A DNA stretch of 64,000 bases from CAWIHA01 sp963835855 (GCA_963835855.1 CAWIHA010000027.1:1-64000); one strand, 5' to 3'; counted from the stretch's first letter, positions 45,162 through 55,460 are shown. Translations and numbers: made by a program. Notes: generated by a model from the letters alone, not told the origin.

Positions 45162-46226
45162 ATGCGCAAGGTCCCCTTGGCCCAGTCGCTCAGAATTATC
45201 GGACGCGGATCGCGGAACTGGTTCGCCGGCCGCCCGATCGTCGTCTCGTTCGAAGTGACCGACTCCTGCACCTGCGACTGCAAGCACTGCGACCACGGCG
45301 GACCGCGCGACGATTCACGCAATCTCAAGCCCGCCGCCTACCGGCGCTATGTGGAAACGCTGCGGCCCTGTGTCGTCCAGGTCTCGGGCGGCGAGCCGCT
45401 GCTGCGCGAAGACCTGGTCGAGATCGTGCGCAACATCAAGTCCGATTCCGGGCTACCCTATACGATCCTGGTCTCGAACTGGTCGCTCATGAACGAGCAG
45501 CGGTATCTCGAATTGCGCGAGGCCGGCATCGACCAGTTCTCCGTCAGCCTGGATTTCCCCGACGATCGGCACGACGTTTTCCGCGCGCACCCCGGTCTTT
45601 ACGAGCACCTCAGCGGCCTTGTTCCGCGCCTGGCCGCGCTGGGGCACGACGATATCGTTCTGAACTCCTGCATCACCAGTGAAAACGTCGGAGAGATCAA
45701 CGCGATGGCGGACAAGGCCCGTGAGTGGGGCGTCAACATCTGCTACAGCGCTTACTCTGCCCGGCGCACGGGCTGCCGCGATTACCTGCTGACCAGGCCC
45801 GAGCAATTAGCGCGGCTGAACCAGGAGTTGGACCGCGTGGAGGCGCGCCGCGATGACACAAACTGGATCGTCAATGCCCCGGCCACGCTCGACGCGACCC
45901 GTAGCTATTTCGAAAACGGCGGCACGCCGGGCTGCAAGGCGGGGCACCGGTTCCTGGTGGTCACTTGCCGGGGCGAGCTGCAGCCGTGCTCGATGCAGTT
46001 CAAACGTTACGCGCTCGGCGAGCAGGCTCGCATGGTCGAGGAGTTCACCCGCACGAACACCTGCGACGCGTGCTACGTCTCCATCCGCTCCTATCTCGAT
46101 AAGACCTTCCCCCAGATCCTGTGGGAGAACGTGAGCGAGTTCTTCTCGTTCCGCCTGCGGTTGCGAGCGCCGGTGTCTAAAGCCGGTCCAGGGGAGCCCG
46201 AGACCGGAGCAGAAGAAGCGGCCTGA
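45162..46226 (+). CDS. Radical SAM protein with SPASM/twitch-like C-terminal cysteines
   Basis: 354 residues. The radical SAM cluster is C36-x3-C40-x2-C43 in DSCTCDCKHCDHGG, followed by SGGEPLLREDL (75-85). A second cysteine set lies in GCKAGHRFLVV, VTCRGELQPCSM and NTCDACY, as in twitch/SPASM auxiliary clusters. Such enzymes use S-adenosylmethionine to modify small molecules or peptides. The substrate is unknown; no peptide precursor or other maturase gene is adjacent. A second radical SAM gene follows 148 bases later. Confidence 0.85.
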   Translation: MRKVPLAQSLRIIGRGSRNWFAGRPIVVSFEVTDSCTCDCKHCDHGGPRDDSRNLKPAAYRRYVETLRPCVVQVSGGEPLLREDLVEIVRNIKSDSGLPYTILVSNWSLMNEQRYLELREAGIDQFSVSLDFPDDRHDVFRAHPGLYEHLSGLVPRLAALGHDDIVLNSCITSENVGEINAMADKAREWGVNICYSAYSARRTGCRDYLLTRPEQLARLNQELDRVEARRDDTNWIVNAPATLDATRSYFENGGTPGCKAGHRFLVVTCRGELQPCSMQFKRYALGEQARMVEEFTRTNTCDACYVSIRSYLDKTFPQILWENVSEFFSFRLRLRAPVSKAGPGEPETGAEEAA

Positions 46227-46374
46227 GGGCTCGTGAGGCGCCCTATCCACGGCCCCCCTCCCGCTCGCTGTTAGCCATTCATTTTTCGCCATTTAGCTCC
46301 TGAAAAGCCCCGAAGAAACGCAACTCATTTGTAAGTAGGGGACGCGCCATGGTCCAATGGACCGAGAGGGGCAA

Positions 46375-47472
46375 ATGGCTGGCTGGGAATTCCGGCTCCG
46401 GGGAAAATTCTGCGCTATCCACCGCCGTTTGAGGGAGTTGGAGATGATTGCCCGCGGGTTGTTGTCCGCCAACCACCCGATCCTGGCGCATCTGATTGCC
46501 ATCCGGCGCTGCAACCTCTCTTGCGCTTACTGCAACGAGTATGACCGCACGTCGCCGCCGGTACCCTTGGAAACGTTGCACCGGAGGATTGACCGGCTGG
46601 CGGAACTCGGCACCGCCATCGTCACCGCCAGCGGCGGAGAGCCGCTGCTCCATCTCGAACTTGAGAGCGTGATCGCCCGCATCCGGCGGCGCGGCATGAT
46701 CGCCGGGCTGATCACGAACGGCTACCTGCTGACGGGAAAGCGCATCGAACGGCTGAACCAGGCCGGCCTGGATCACATGCAGATCAGCATCGATAACGCC
46801 CACCCCGACGAAGTATCAAAGAAGAGCCTAAAGGTGCTCGACCGAAAGCTCGAACTGCTCGCCGGGCGCGCGCTGTTTCATGTGAACATCAACTCGGTGG
46901 TTGGCGGCGGTATTCGCAACCCGAAGGACGCGCTCGCCATCGGCCGGCGCGCGGTCGAGCTCGGCTTCACCTGCACGGCCGGCATTATCCACGATGGCGA
47001 TGGGCGGTTCCGGCCGCTCCAACGCGAGGAGAAGCAGGTTTATCTCGAAATGAAGAAGCTGGGCAAGAGCAGCTACGCTCAGCTCAATTCGTTCCAGGAC
47101 AACCTTGCCGACGGCCAGCCGAACGATTGGCGGTGCCGCGCCGGCGCCCGCTATTTGTACATTTGTGAGGACGGCCTGGTGCATTACTGCTCGCAGCAGC
47201 GCGGCTACCCCGCCAAGCCGCTCGACGAGTACACCCTGGCCGACATTCGGCGCGAATTCGTCACCGAAAAATCCTGCGCTCCCTCATGCACCATTTCGTG
47301 CGTGCACCAAGTCTCGTCCCTGGACTTCTGGAGAGGGCGGGCCGGCCTGCGCGCGCCTGCGGCGAGTGGCCATGCGCCAGCGGGCGCCGGGAGTACTCCC
47401 GGCGGTGTTTCATGGGGAGGACAGCAGCCAGCGCGCCCTCAGTTAATCCAGATTGAGACAGCGGGCGATTAG
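46375..47472 (+). CDS. Second radical SAM protein
   Basis: From ATG 46375, preceded by GAGAGGGG; the alternative ATG 46357 has no ribosome site. 365 residues. The cluster is C46-x3-C50-x2-C53 in [15 protein letters not shown], with [15 protein letters not shown] next. The C-terminal half has [28 protein letters not shown] and [14 protein letters not shown], again auxiliary-cluster-like. The final 45 residues are Gly/Pro-rich and disordered ([18 protein letters not shown]), which is unusual for the family. No clear substrate. The neighbour is P5C dehydrogenase on the other strand. Confidence 0.85.
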   Translation: MAGWEFRLRGKFCAIHRRLRELEMIARGLLSANHPILAHLIAIRRCNLSCAYCNEYDRTSPPVPLETLHRRIDRLAELGTAIVTASGGEPLLHLELESVIARIRRRGMIAGLITNGYLLTGKRIERLNQAGLDHMQISIDNAHPDEVSKKSLKVLDRKLELLAGRALFHVNINSVVGGGIRNPKDALAIGRRAVELGFTCTAGIIHDGDGRFRPLQREEKQVYLEMKKLGKSSYAQLNSFQDNLADGQPNDWRCRAGARYLYICEDGLVHYCSQQRGYPAKPLDEYTLADIRREFVTEKSCAPSCTISCVHQVSSLDFWRGRAGLRAPAASGHAPAGAGSTPGGVSWGGQQPARPQLIQIETAGD

Positions 47473-47626
47473 CCCGCGCTCTTCAGCAGACTGCCGGACA
47501 GGAGTCCGCACGCCCGGTTTGCGGCTCCGCCCTTGTTCCGCATCGACAATCGTGTCGATGCTTGGGTTTTCAATCTCCGCCAAAGAGCGGCGACCGGGAT
47601 ACTTCGAGACGTTCCACGTGCCACAT

Positions 47627-49207
47627 TCAGGCCACCTTTTCCGCGATCGCCTTGGCTTGCAGAAACAGCAGCAAGTAATCGGGGCCGCCGGCCTTGGAGT
47701 CCGTGCCGGACATGTTGAACCCGCCGAAAGGATGCGCCCCAACCATGGCGCCGGTGCATTTGCGGTTGAAATAGAGGTTCCCAACGAAGAAACGCTCGCG
47801 GGCTGCCTCAATCTTCTTTGGGTTGCTCGTGTAGACGGCGCCCGTTAGGCCGTATTCGGTACGGTTGGCGAAATCGAGCGCCTGGTCGAAATTCTTCGCC
47901 TTGGCGACGGCCAGCACCGGCCCGAAAATCTCCTCCTGGAAGATGCGGGCATCGGGCAGCACGTCGGCGATCACAGTGGGGCGGATGAAATAGCCCTCCC
48001 CACTGCCAGGACCGCCGCCGACGATCAGTCGGCCCTCCTGCTTGCCGATCTCGATGTAGTTCAGGATCGAGCGCCGGGCGCCCTCGTTGATCACCGGCCC
48101 CATGTAATTGTCCGGATCGTCGGCCGGCCCAACTCTCATGGTCTCGGCCTTCTTGCTCAGCTTGTCGAGGAATTGGTTGTAAACAACTGCGTCCACAATC
48201 GCGCGCGAGCACGCCGAACACTTCTGACCCTGATAGCCGAATGCGGAGACGAAGACGCCTTCGACCGCGCGATCGAGGTCCGCCTCGCTATCGACGATGA
48301 TGGCGTCCTTGCCGCCCATCTCGGCAATGACGCGCTTGATCCAGACTTGGCCGGGTTGGGGCTTCGCCGCGAGCTGGTTGATGCGCAAGCCAACCTGCTT
48401 CGAGCCCGTGAATGCGACGAAGCGCGTCTTCGGATGTTCGACGAGCACGTCGCCCACCTCCGCTCCGCTCCCGGCGAGCAGGCAGAAGCTGCGGCCGGGA
48501 AAGCCGGCCTCGCTGAGCACGTCGGCGAACTTCGCCGCAATGGCCGGAGTATCGCTCGAGGGTTTTATAACAACCGTATTGCCGGTGACGAGCGCGGCGG
48601 TGGTCATACCCGCGAGGATGGCGAGCGGAAAATTCCACGGCGCAATGACCACGCCCACGCCCAGCGGCAAATAGACGAGCTGGTCCTTTTCGCCGGGCAA
48701 TTCGTGGGTAGGCTGAGGGCCGCTGAGGCGCAGCATCTCCCGGGCATAATACTCGCAAAAGTCGATCGCCTCGGAAACGTCGGCCTCGGCCTCGGGCCAG
48801 GTCTTGCCCGCCTCGTAAACGAGCCAGGCATCGAATTCCTGCTTGCGCCGGCGAACGATCCCACCCGCGCGCAACAGCATTGCCGCGCGCTCTTCCGGAG
48901 GCGTGCGGCTCCACTCCGGGAAAAACGCGAACGCGGTCTCCACCGCTTTGCGCGCCAGCTCCGGAGTCGCTTTGTGGTGGCGGCCGACGATCTCACCCGG
49001 CCGCGAAGGATTGCGCGACTCGAGGAACTGGCAGGTTTTCACCCGCTCGCCGCCGATCTGCAGATCGTATTCGCGCCCGAACCCGGAGCGCACCACCGCT
49101 AGCGCGCGCTCCATTTCGCGGCGGTTCTCAGGAATTGAAAAGTCCGTGTATGGTTCGTTTTGAAAGGCTGGAAGTGCTTTCGCGCCCGCCGCCCGCTCTT
49201 GACCCAT
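47627..49207 (-). CDS. L-glutamate gamma-semialdehyde (1-pyrroline-5-carboxylate) dehydrogenase
   Basis: 526 residues. Aldehyde dehydrogenase superfamily, RocA/PruA branch. APWNFPLAILAGMTTAALVT (NAD fold), FTGSKQVGLRINQLA, AEMGGKDAIIVDSEADL (the general-base glutamate) and YQGQKCSACSRAIV (catalytic cysteine). The N-terminal 35 residues (ALPAFQNEPYTDFSIPENRR) are typical of the P5C dehydrogenase branch. It oxidises the semialdehyde to glutamate, the last step of proline breakdown. No proline dehydrogenase is adjacent. Confidence 0.92.
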   Translation of the reverse strand: MGQERAAGAKALPAFQNEPYTDFSIPENRREMERALAVVRSGFGREYDLQIGGERVKTCQFLESRNPSRPGEIVGRHHKATPELARKAVETAFAFFPEWSRTPPEERAAMLLRAGGIVRRRKQEFDAWLVYEAGKTWPEAEADVSEAIDFCEYYAREMLRLSGPQPTHELPGEKDQLVYLPLGVGVVIAPWNFPLAILAGMTTAALVTGNTVVIKPSSDTPAIAAKFADVLSEAGFPGRSFCLLAGSGAEVGDVLVEHPKTRFVAFTGSKQVGLRINQLAAKPQPGQVWIKRVIAEMGGKDAIIVDSEADLDRAVEGVFVSAFGYQGQKCSACSRAIVDAVVYNQFLDKLSKKAETMRVGPADDPDNYMGPVINEGARRSILNYIEIGKQEGRLIVGGGPGSGEGYFIRPTVIADVLPDARIFQEEIFGPVLAVAKAKNFDQALDFANRTEYGLTGAVYTSNPKKIEAARERFFVGNLYFNRKCTGAMVGAHPFGGFNMSGTDSKAGGPDYLLLFLQAKAIAEKVA

Positions 49208-49246
49208 GCGTTCGCCTCCGCAGCCGCCAGCGGCTCGAGGGCCGGA

Positions 49247-49537
49247 TCAGCCGGTAACCCGCCGGCGGCCGCGATTGAGCACCCCGAATGCGCCTTCGGC
49301 CGCGCTCGCGGTCTTCCGGTACACTCCCGTAGCGGCGTCCACCATCGTCTCAGCCGTATCCTTTAGCGTGTCCCGGACCTGCCCGGTCGTTTCGACCACC
49401 GTATCCCGCGCATCTTCAGCCTTCCGGCGCAGATATTTCCGCGTCTCCCTTCCGGACTTGGGGGCATAAAGTAAAGCGATTCCCGCTCCGACAGCAGCCC
49501 CGATCAGCAGCCACGTCACTTTTTCCACTGTACGCAT
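49247..49537 (-). CDS. YtxH-domain protein
   Basis: 96 residues. An N-terminal hydrophobic segment with glycines (WLLIGAAVGAGIALLYAPKS) followed by the YtxH signature GRETRKYLRRKAEDA and a helical repeat (DTVVETTGQVRDTLKDTAET). Short anchored proteins of this kind are stress-associated in many bacteria, without a known mechanism. It lies 39 bases upstream of the P5C dehydrogenase gene on the same strand. Confidence 0.85.
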   Translation of the reverse strand: MRTVEKVTWLLIGAAVGAGIALLYAPKSGRETRKYLRRKAEDARDTVVETTGQVRDTLKDTAETMVDAATGVYRKTASAAEGAFGVLNRGRRRVTG

Positions 49538-49619
49538 TGGAATTCCCCTTTGCCTCTATTCTAGGCGAAAGCGACCGGAAACACATCCCAAAAGCTTGCC
49601 CCCTTGATATCCTGTAACC

Positions 49620-50141
49620 ATGCCCGGAGAAAACGAGCGTGTCACGGTGTTTCGATCCGCCGACAGCGACGCCGAAGACGAGGCCGTGGCGGCGCGCGAC
49701 ATGCTGATCCAGGCCGGCATTCCGGCTGAGGTCTTCGACGATTCCGCTCCCGGCGTTCCCGAAGGCGTGTTTGAAGTGCGCGTGCCCGCGGCACGGCAGG
49801 AAGATGCGGAACAACTGATCGAAACACAGAAGGACCTCTCGCCCGAGGCGATTGACCCCTCGCACGACCTGGATATGGTGCCCATGTTCATTTCCGAAGC
49901 GCCCGACGCGGAGATGGTTGCCATGGCGATCCGAAGCATTCTCGAAGCGCAGGGTATCCCCTCGGTGCTCATGAGCGGGTCGGTTTTCCCCAACCTGCCG
50001 TTCGAAGTGCGGGTGCCGAAAGTCCGTTTGGAGGAAGCGCGGCAGGCGATCGCGGCGGCGGAAGAGGCCGGGCCTTCAGGGGCCGAGGAAGCCGAACGGG
50101 AATCCGAGATGCCCGGCGGCGGTTCCCAAAACATCGTCTAG
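49620..50141 (+). CDS. Tandem DUF2007 (putative signal-transducing) protein
   Basis: 173 residues. Two similar 70-residue halves: RVTVFRSADSDAEDEAVAAR with VFEVRVPAARQEDAEQLIE, and MVPMFISEAPDAEMVAMAIR with PFEVRVPKVRLEEARQAIAA. Each is the small DUF2007 alpha-beta fold (a protein-protein interaction domain). The tail is acidic (GAEEAERESEMPGGG). Its 3' end overlaps the 3' end of comEC by 66 bases in opposite orientation. Confidence 0.8.
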   Translation: MPGENERVTVFRSADSDAEDEAVAARDMLIQAGIPAEVFDDSAPGVPEGVFEVRVPAARQEDAEQLIETQKDLSPEAIDPSHDLDMVPMFISEAPDAEMVAMAIRSILEAQGIPSVLMSGSVFPNLPFEVRVPKVRLEEARQAIAAAEEAGPSGAEEAERESEMPGGGSQNIV

Positions 50142-52664
50142 ACTGCTGCGGCCGCTGGACCATCGCATCGTGTCCATCCGAAAGCGCCGGCCGTCGGTGC
50201 GGATCGAGACCAGCCCCCACAGATCGGTTCGCGTCACGCACACCTTGGATTCCTGGAGGCGCTTGATCACGTCCAGATGCGGGTTGTCGAAAGAGTTCTC
50301 GAAGCCGGCCGAGATGATGCCGAATGCCGGCCGCACAATGTCCAGAAATGGCGGCGTGGTCGAGGTCCGGCTGCCGTGATGAGGAACTTTGAGCACGTCC
50401 GATCGAGCGAGCTGGCCGGAGCTGACTAGCTCCCGCTCCACCTGCCGCTCAATATCGCCCGTGAGCAGCATCGAGTGCCGGCCGTAAGCGATGCGGAGCA
50501 CGAGCGAGTCGTTGTTCTTCACGCTGGGCCCCGCAATGTAGTCCCCGGCCGGCGCGAGCACCTCGACATCGGTCCCGCCGAACCGAAACCGCCGGCCCGC
50601 GCGCAACGGCACAATCCGGACGCGTTCTCGCACCACGGCTTCGCGCACGCGCGCCCAATCTGGCGTCTCGTGCACCACGCCGACCCACAGTTCCTTCGGG
50701 TGAAAATTGTCGATCACCGCGGGGAGGCCGCCGATGTGGTCCTCGTGGCCATGTGAGATGGCGACGGCGTCAATCCGCCGGATCGAGCGGCTCCACAAAT
50801 AAGGCGAGACTACGTCTTCGCCGGTATCCATCCGCGGCTTGTACGTACCAATTTGGGGAAATCCGCCGGCATCGAGAACCAAGAGCTTGCCGTCGGGGAA
50901 GGCCACGAGCAGGCCATCGCCCTGGCCGACGTCGATCGCGGTGAGCTCGAGCGTACTCGGCTCGATCTGCGGCCGGAACGGGTGCCAGACGATCAGTGCG
51001 AACAGCACGGCGGATGCGCAGAGGAACAGTTTCCGCCGCCACTCGGCCGATGCGATCAGGGCGGCGGTGAAAGCCAACGCGAGCCACAGCGGCGGGTCGG
51101 GAACGCGCCAGTTCGGTTCCCAGTGCGCATGAACGCCGGCGACCCATTGCGACGCCCCGAGCAGCCAGCCCGCGAGCGTCGCCGGCAGCTTCCAGCCGGT
51201 GAAGATCGCGACAAAGCCCACGGGCACGACCGCCGCCATCATCGGCACGATCAGTAAATTCGCCGTAACACCCGTCGCCGAGACACGGTGGAAATAAACA
51301 GCCATCGGCAGCACCAGGCCGAACTGGACGACGGCGGAGATGACCGCAAGCTCATACACAACGACGATGCCGCGCAGCGTGATGCCCAGGAGCGCCAGCG
51401 AGGCGCGCCCGGCCAGGCGCGTCCGGAGCGAAATCGTTTCCGCCAGCAGGCGCAACTCGACGCGGATATGGGCCACGCGGGGATCGAGGTGCACATCGCG
51501 ATCGGTGTCCTCCAATCCGCGGAGCGCGCGTACCACCGGGGCCGAGGTCCGCTCGAGCAGAGGAAGCGCGAGCGTGCCGATCGCCGCCACCGAGAGGAAC
51601 GAGAGCTGAAAGCTCGCATCAAACATCTGGGCGGGATCGAAGATGATGAACCCGATCGCGACTGCGGCCAGCACGTTCATCAGGCGCGGCCGGCGAAACA
51701 CGAACCGAGCCAGTGTAAACAGCGCGAATCCCGCCGCCGCGCGGACCGCCGGCGCCTGCCAGCCGGTAACGAGCGCATAGAGCCCCACGGCCACGCTGGT
51801 TACAGCCATCGCCGGTCCCTGCGGCAGAAAGCACAACCGCATGAGGAACAAGAAGAACGCCGCGAGCACCGTCACGTGCAGGCCCGAAATCACAAGGCAA
51901 TGGTAGGTTCCCGTGCGCCGGAAATCGTCCGTCCAGACCTTCTCGAGGTGCGTTAACTCGCCCATCATCACACCCCGCATCATGGCGGTTTTGTAAGCGT
52001 CGCCGTGGTAGAGCCGGTCCAGGCGCCCGAGTGCCGCGACGCGCAGCCCGAAAATCGCGCGCCAGAACGGCGAGCCGCACTGGCCGGGCAGCAGCCGCAC
52101 GGTGGCCGCGTGCGCTGAGGCAGTCCAGTAGATGTTTTGCCGCGCGAGATACCCGGCGAAGTCGAACGATCCCGGGTTCCCGTAATTGTGCGCGCGCCGC
52201 ATGCGCGCGTCCATCTCGACATTTTGCCCGTAGCGCAGCGGCGGCAACGATTCGCCCGGGCGGGTATACAGGGTCACCCGGGCCCGCGCACCCGGCTCGA
52301 GCTCGAGGACGAACTGCTCACGGCCGTCGGAGATGACCGGCGGCTCGACCACGCAGCCGCCTAAGATGACGATCTCGCGCGCTTCCGCGTCCAGCTCCGG
52401 CGCCGGGCCGGGGCGATGCACTCGATCGACCAGCGCGCCGGCAAAGAACAGAGCGCTCAGGCACGCCGCCATCGCCGTGCGCTGCGTGCTCTTGGCGACC
52501 CCGAAAACCGCAAGGGCCGCCAGAGCTGCGATCGCGCAGGCGAGTTCGCGGATTCCGAACTCGACGAAGCGCGCGACGAGCACTCCTGCGGCTAGCGCGA
52601 GAAACGGCGGCACGAACGGCTCGCGCAGAAGCGGCCCAAATCGCGGCGCCAGCGGTTTGCGCAC
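50076..52664 (-). CDS. comEC: ComEC/Rec2 family DNA uptake channel
   Basis: 862 residues, typical of the three-domain form. N-terminal DUF4131 region, then the competence domain (GVMMGELTHLEKVWTDDFRR, GTYHCLVISGLHVTVLAAFF, VTGWQAPAVRAAAGFALFTL), and a C-terminal metallo-beta-lactamase-like domain with LTAIDVGQGDGLLVAFPDGK, ISHGHEDHIGGLPAV and LKVPHHGSRTSTTPPFL. It would form the inner-membrane channel for single-stranded DNA entry. No other competence genes are in the window. The last residues overlap the DUF2007 gene. Confidence 0.92.
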   Translation of the reverse strand: MRKPLAPRFGPLLREPFVPPFLALAAGVLVARFVEFGIRELACAIAALAALAVFGVAKSTQRTAMAACLSALFFAGALVDRVHRPGPAPELDAEAREIVILGGCVVEPPVISDGREQFVLELEPGARARVTLYTRPGESLPPLRYGQNVEMDARMRRAHNYGNPGSFDFAGYLARQNIYWTASAHAATVRLLPGQCGSPFWRAIFGLRVAALGRLDRLYHGDAYKTAMMRGVMMGELTHLEKVWTDDFRRTGTYHCLVISGLHVTVLAAFFLFLMRLCFLPQGPAMAVTSVAVGLYALVTGWQAPAVRAAAGFALFTLARFVFRRPRLMNVLAAVAIGFIIFDPAQMFDASFQLSFLSVAAIGTLALPLLERTSAPVVRALRGLEDTDRDVHLDPRVAHIRVELRLLAETISLRTRLAGRASLALLGITLRGIVVVYELAVISAVVQFGLVLPMAVYFHRVSATGVTANLLIVPMMAAVVPVGFVAIFTGWKLPATLAGWLLGASQWVAGVHAHWEPNWRVPDPPLWLALAFTAALIASAEWRRKLFLCASAVLFALIVWHPFRPQIEPSTLELTAIDVGQGDGLLVAFPDGKLLVLDAGGFPQIGTYKPRMDTGEDVVSPYLWSRSIRRIDAVAISHGHEDHIGGLPAVIDNFHPKELWVGVVHETPDWARVREAVVRERVRIVPLRAGRRFRFGGTDVEVLAPAGDYIAGPSVKNNDSLVLRIAYGRHSMLLTGDIERQVERELVSSGQLARSDVLKVPHHGSRTSTTPPFLDIVRPAFGIISAGFENSFDNPHLDVIKRLQESKVCVTRTDLWGLVSIRTDGRRFRMDTMRWSSGRSSLDDVLGTAAGHLGFPFGFLGP

Positions 52665-52713
52665 AATCGGCTCCTCGGGAGTATAGTGCGCCGGCGCGGG
52701 GTAAAATCACACC

Positions 52714-54006
52714 ATGAAGCTTCTGGCATTCTTAGGGATGGCCATGATTGCCGCGGGGCAGCAGCGACAATACGACCTGCTGCTCAAGGGCGGCCATGTG
52801 ATCGATGCGAAGAACCACATCAGCGCCCGGCGTGATGTGGCGATCGCCGGCGGCAAAATTGCCGCGGTGGAGGAGAGTATCCCGATCCACCAGGCGCTCA
52901 AAACCGTGGACGTGTCCGGCCTTTACGTCACGCCGGGCCTGGTCGATATTCACGTTCACGTCTACGCCGGCACGGGCCTTCGCGGAGCTTACTGTGGCGA
53001 CCTAGCCGTTTATCCCGACGATCATACCTTCCGCAGCGGCGTGACCACTGTGGTCGATGCCGGCAGCTCCGGCTGGCGCAACTTTCCGGATTTCAAAGAC
53101 CGCGTCATCGACCGTGCGCGCACGCGCGTGCTCGCAATGCTGAACATAGTCGGCCACGGGATGGCCGGCGGCAAGTACGAACAGAATCGGGACGACATGG
53201 ACGCGCAGGCCACCGCCAAGCAAGCGCTACGCTACAAGGACGTTGTGGTTGGCATTAAGACCGCGCACTACGCCGGGCCGGATTGGACTGCGGTGGACCG
53301 CGCCGTCGAGGCGGGCAAGCACGCGGGCGTGCCGGTGATGGTCGATTTCGGCGAGTTTCGCCCCGAGCGGCCCTACCAGGAACTCGTGCTAAAGCGCCTG
53401 CGCTCCGGCGACATTTCCACGCACATGTATCTCCGCATGGTGCCGATGCTCGATGAGGAAAACCGCGTGCTGCCGTATCTGTTCGAGGCGCGGAAACGTG
53501 GCGTCATCTTCAACGTCGGCCACGGCGGCGGCAGCTTCCTGTTCCGCCAGGCCATTCCCGCCATCCGCCAGGGGTTCGTGCCCGATTCGATCTCGACCGA
53601 CCTGCACGCCGGCAGCATGAATGCGGGTATGCAGGACATGTTGAACGTGATGTCGAAGTTCCTGAATATGGGGCTGCCGCTCGATGATGTGATTGCGGAT
53701 TCGACCTGGAACCCCGCGCGTGAGATCCATCGCGAAGAGCTCGGCAACCTTTCCATTGGCGCGCCAGCGGATGTCGCCGTATTGCGGCAGGTGGAAGGCG
53801 ATTTCGGTTTCGTCGATACGTTCGGCGCCCGCCTGCGCGGGTCCCGGAAACTCGTCTGTGAGCTGACCGTGCGCGACGGCAAAGTCGTATGGGATTTCAA
53901 CGGCATCACCCGTCCGGACTGGGACCAGCTCGGCCCGAAGTACAGCGCCCAGGGCGACGCGAGCTGGGACGGCATGATAGGCCACGAAGCGCGCGAGAAA
54001 AAGTAG
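52714..54006 (+). CDS. Exported amidohydrolase, dihydroorotase-like
   Basis: 430 residues with a short signal peptide (KLLAFLGMAMIAAG). The metal-dependent hydrolase fold is clear: VDIHVHVYAG (HxH), SGVTTVVDAGSSGWRN, VVVGIKTAHYAGPD (probable carboxylated-lysine strand), and FNVGHGGGSFLF and DSISTDLHAGSMN. These match D-aminoacylase/dihydroorotase-like enzymes, often annotated as amidohydrolase or enamidase in Acidobacteria. The substrate is unknown. It would act in the periplasm. Confidence 0.85.
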   Translation: MKLLAFLGMAMIAAGQQRQYDLLLKGGHVIDAKNHISARRDVAIAGGKIAAVEESIPIHQALKTVDVSGLYVTPGLVDIHVHVYAGTGLRGAYCGDLAVYPDDHTFRSGVTTVVDAGSSGWRNFPDFKDRVIDRARTRVLAMLNIVGHGMAGGKYEQNRDDMDAQATAKQALRYKDVVVGIKTAHYAGPDWTAVDRAVEAGKHAGVPVMVDFGEFRPERPYQELVLKRLRSGDISTHMYLRMVPMLDEENRVLPYLFEARKRGVIFNVGHGGGSFLFRQAIPAIRQGFVPDSISTDLHAGSMNAGMQDMLNVMSKFLNMGLPLDDVIADSTWNPAREIHREELGNLSIGAPADVAVLRQVEGDFGFVDTFGARLRGSRKLVCELTVRDGKVVWDFNGITRPDWDQLGPKYSAQGDASWDGMIGHEAREKK

Positions 54007-54024
54007 CAGCGCACGCCGCCGGCG

Positions 54025-55362
54025 CTACCAGCGGGCGGGCGCTGCGGCCAAGTATTCGTCCAATTTCGCCAGCGCGCGGCGGCAAATTTCGGCGTGGCGC
54101 GCGCGCTTATCGTGACGAAGCAGGCGGTGCGTTTCCTCATCGAGCGGAGGGAGCAGATCGAAAGTGATATTCGCGGGCTGGTAGCCGCGCGGATCCGCGC
54201 CGGAGATGTAATGGCAGAGCGAGCCGAGCGCGGTTTCGCGCGGCAGCGGCCGGACCTCTTCTCCGCGAGCGAGCGCGGCGGCGTGGCGGCCCGCCATCAA
54301 TCCCGTCGCGATCGATTCCACGTACCCTTCGACGCCCGAGATCTGCCCCGCAAAAAGCACCCTTGGCTCTTTCTTGAGTTGGAGTGTGGCGTCAAGTAGC
54401 GCGGGGCCGTTGATATAGGTGTTCCGGTGCACCTGGCCGAAGCGAAGGAACTCCGCGCGTTCGAGCCCGGGGATCATCCGTAGTACGCGCGCCTGCTCGC
54501 TGAACTGCATGTGATTCTGGAAGCCAACCAGATTGTAGCTGTCTGCGCGCAGGCTTTCCTGGCGAAGCTGCACGGCCGCGTAGGGCCTGTGGCCGGTGCG
54601 CGGATCGATGAGTCCCATCGGCTTCATCGGGCCGAAGCGCAGCGTGTCGCGGCCGCGGCGCGCGAGCTCCTCGATGGGCAGGCAGGCTTCAAAGTAACGC
54701 GCGTCGTCCCCGGCGATATGCGCGCCGGCGCTTCCGGCGGCGAGCAGCGCGCCGATAAATCGCTCGTACTGGTCCTTAGTGAAGGGGCAGTTGAGGTAGT
54801 CATCCGTGGCGTCGAGCGACTTGTCGTAGCGCGAGGCGCGAAACGCGATCGAGGTATCGACCGAATCCGCCTCCACGATCGGACTGATTGCATCGTAGAA
54901 GAACAGGCTCCCGGAACCGGTAAGCCCGGCGATGCGGCGTGCGAGGACGTTGCTCGTGAGCGGGCCTGTCGCAATAACCACGACGCCCTCGGGGATGCCA
55001 GCGACTTCCTCGCGGCGCAGCTCGATAAGGGGCTCGGAGGCGATCGCGGCAGTTACAGCTTCCGCGAAGACGTTGCGGTCCACCGTGAGCGCATGTCCGC
55101 CAGGCACCCGCGCCTGGGCGGCGGCGCCGAGCAGCAGCGAACCCATTCGGCGCAACTCCTGTTTGAGCAGCCAGGGCGCAGTGCCTTCCTGCTCGGTCTT
55201 AAGCGAGTTGCTGCAAACCAGTTCGGCCAGCCAGCCGGTTTTGTGCGCAGGCGTCTGCCGCCCGGGCCGCATTTCGTACAGGACAACGCGGCAGCCGTCG
55301 CGGGCCGCCTGGTACGCGGCCTCCGAACCCGCCAGCCCTCCGCCGATTACGTGAATCGGCAC
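54025..55362 (-). CDS. trmFO: TrmFO: folate/FAD-dependent tRNA (m5U54) methyltransferase
   Basis: 445 residues from GTG 55362, with AGGGGG six bases before it; a longer frame from 55422 adds 20 residues that do not fit the family. FAD loop HVIGGGLAGSEAAYQAA, then CSNSLKTEQEGTAPWLL, VDRNVFAEAV, SGVEGYVESIATGLMAGR and the C-terminal LCHYISGADPRGYQPAN. The enzyme methylates U54 of the T-loop using methylenetetrahydrofolate and FAD, unlike TrmA. Family length and motifs fit well. Confidence 0.94.
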   Translation of the reverse strand: MPIHVIGGGLAGSEAAYQAARDGCRVVLYEMRPGRQTPAHKTGWLAELVCSNSLKTEQEGTAPWLLKQELRRMGSLLLGAAAQARVPGGHALTVDRNVFAEAVTAAIASEPLIELRREEVAGIPEGVVVIATGPLTSNVLARRIAGLTGSGSLFFYDAISPIVEADSVDTSIAFRASRYDKSLDATDDYLNCPFTKDQYERFIGALLAAGSAGAHIAGDDARYFEACLPIEELARRGRDTLRFGPMKPMGLIDPRTGHRPYAAVQLRQESLRADSYNLVGFQNHMQFSEQARVLRMIPGLERAEFLRFGQVHRNTYINGPALLDATLQLKKEPRVLFAGQISGVEGYVESIATGLMAGRHAAALARGEEVRPLPRETALGSLCHYISGADPRGYQPANITFDLLPPLDEETHRLLRHDKRARHAEICRRALAKLDEYLAAAPARW

Positions 55363-55460
55363 ACCGCGCCCCCTGATGCGTGCGGGGAAGGCGGCGTCGA
55401 TGAGATGCGCGGGGTGGATCAAGGCTTACCGGTCCATTGTATCCACCCCGACAAACGTGC

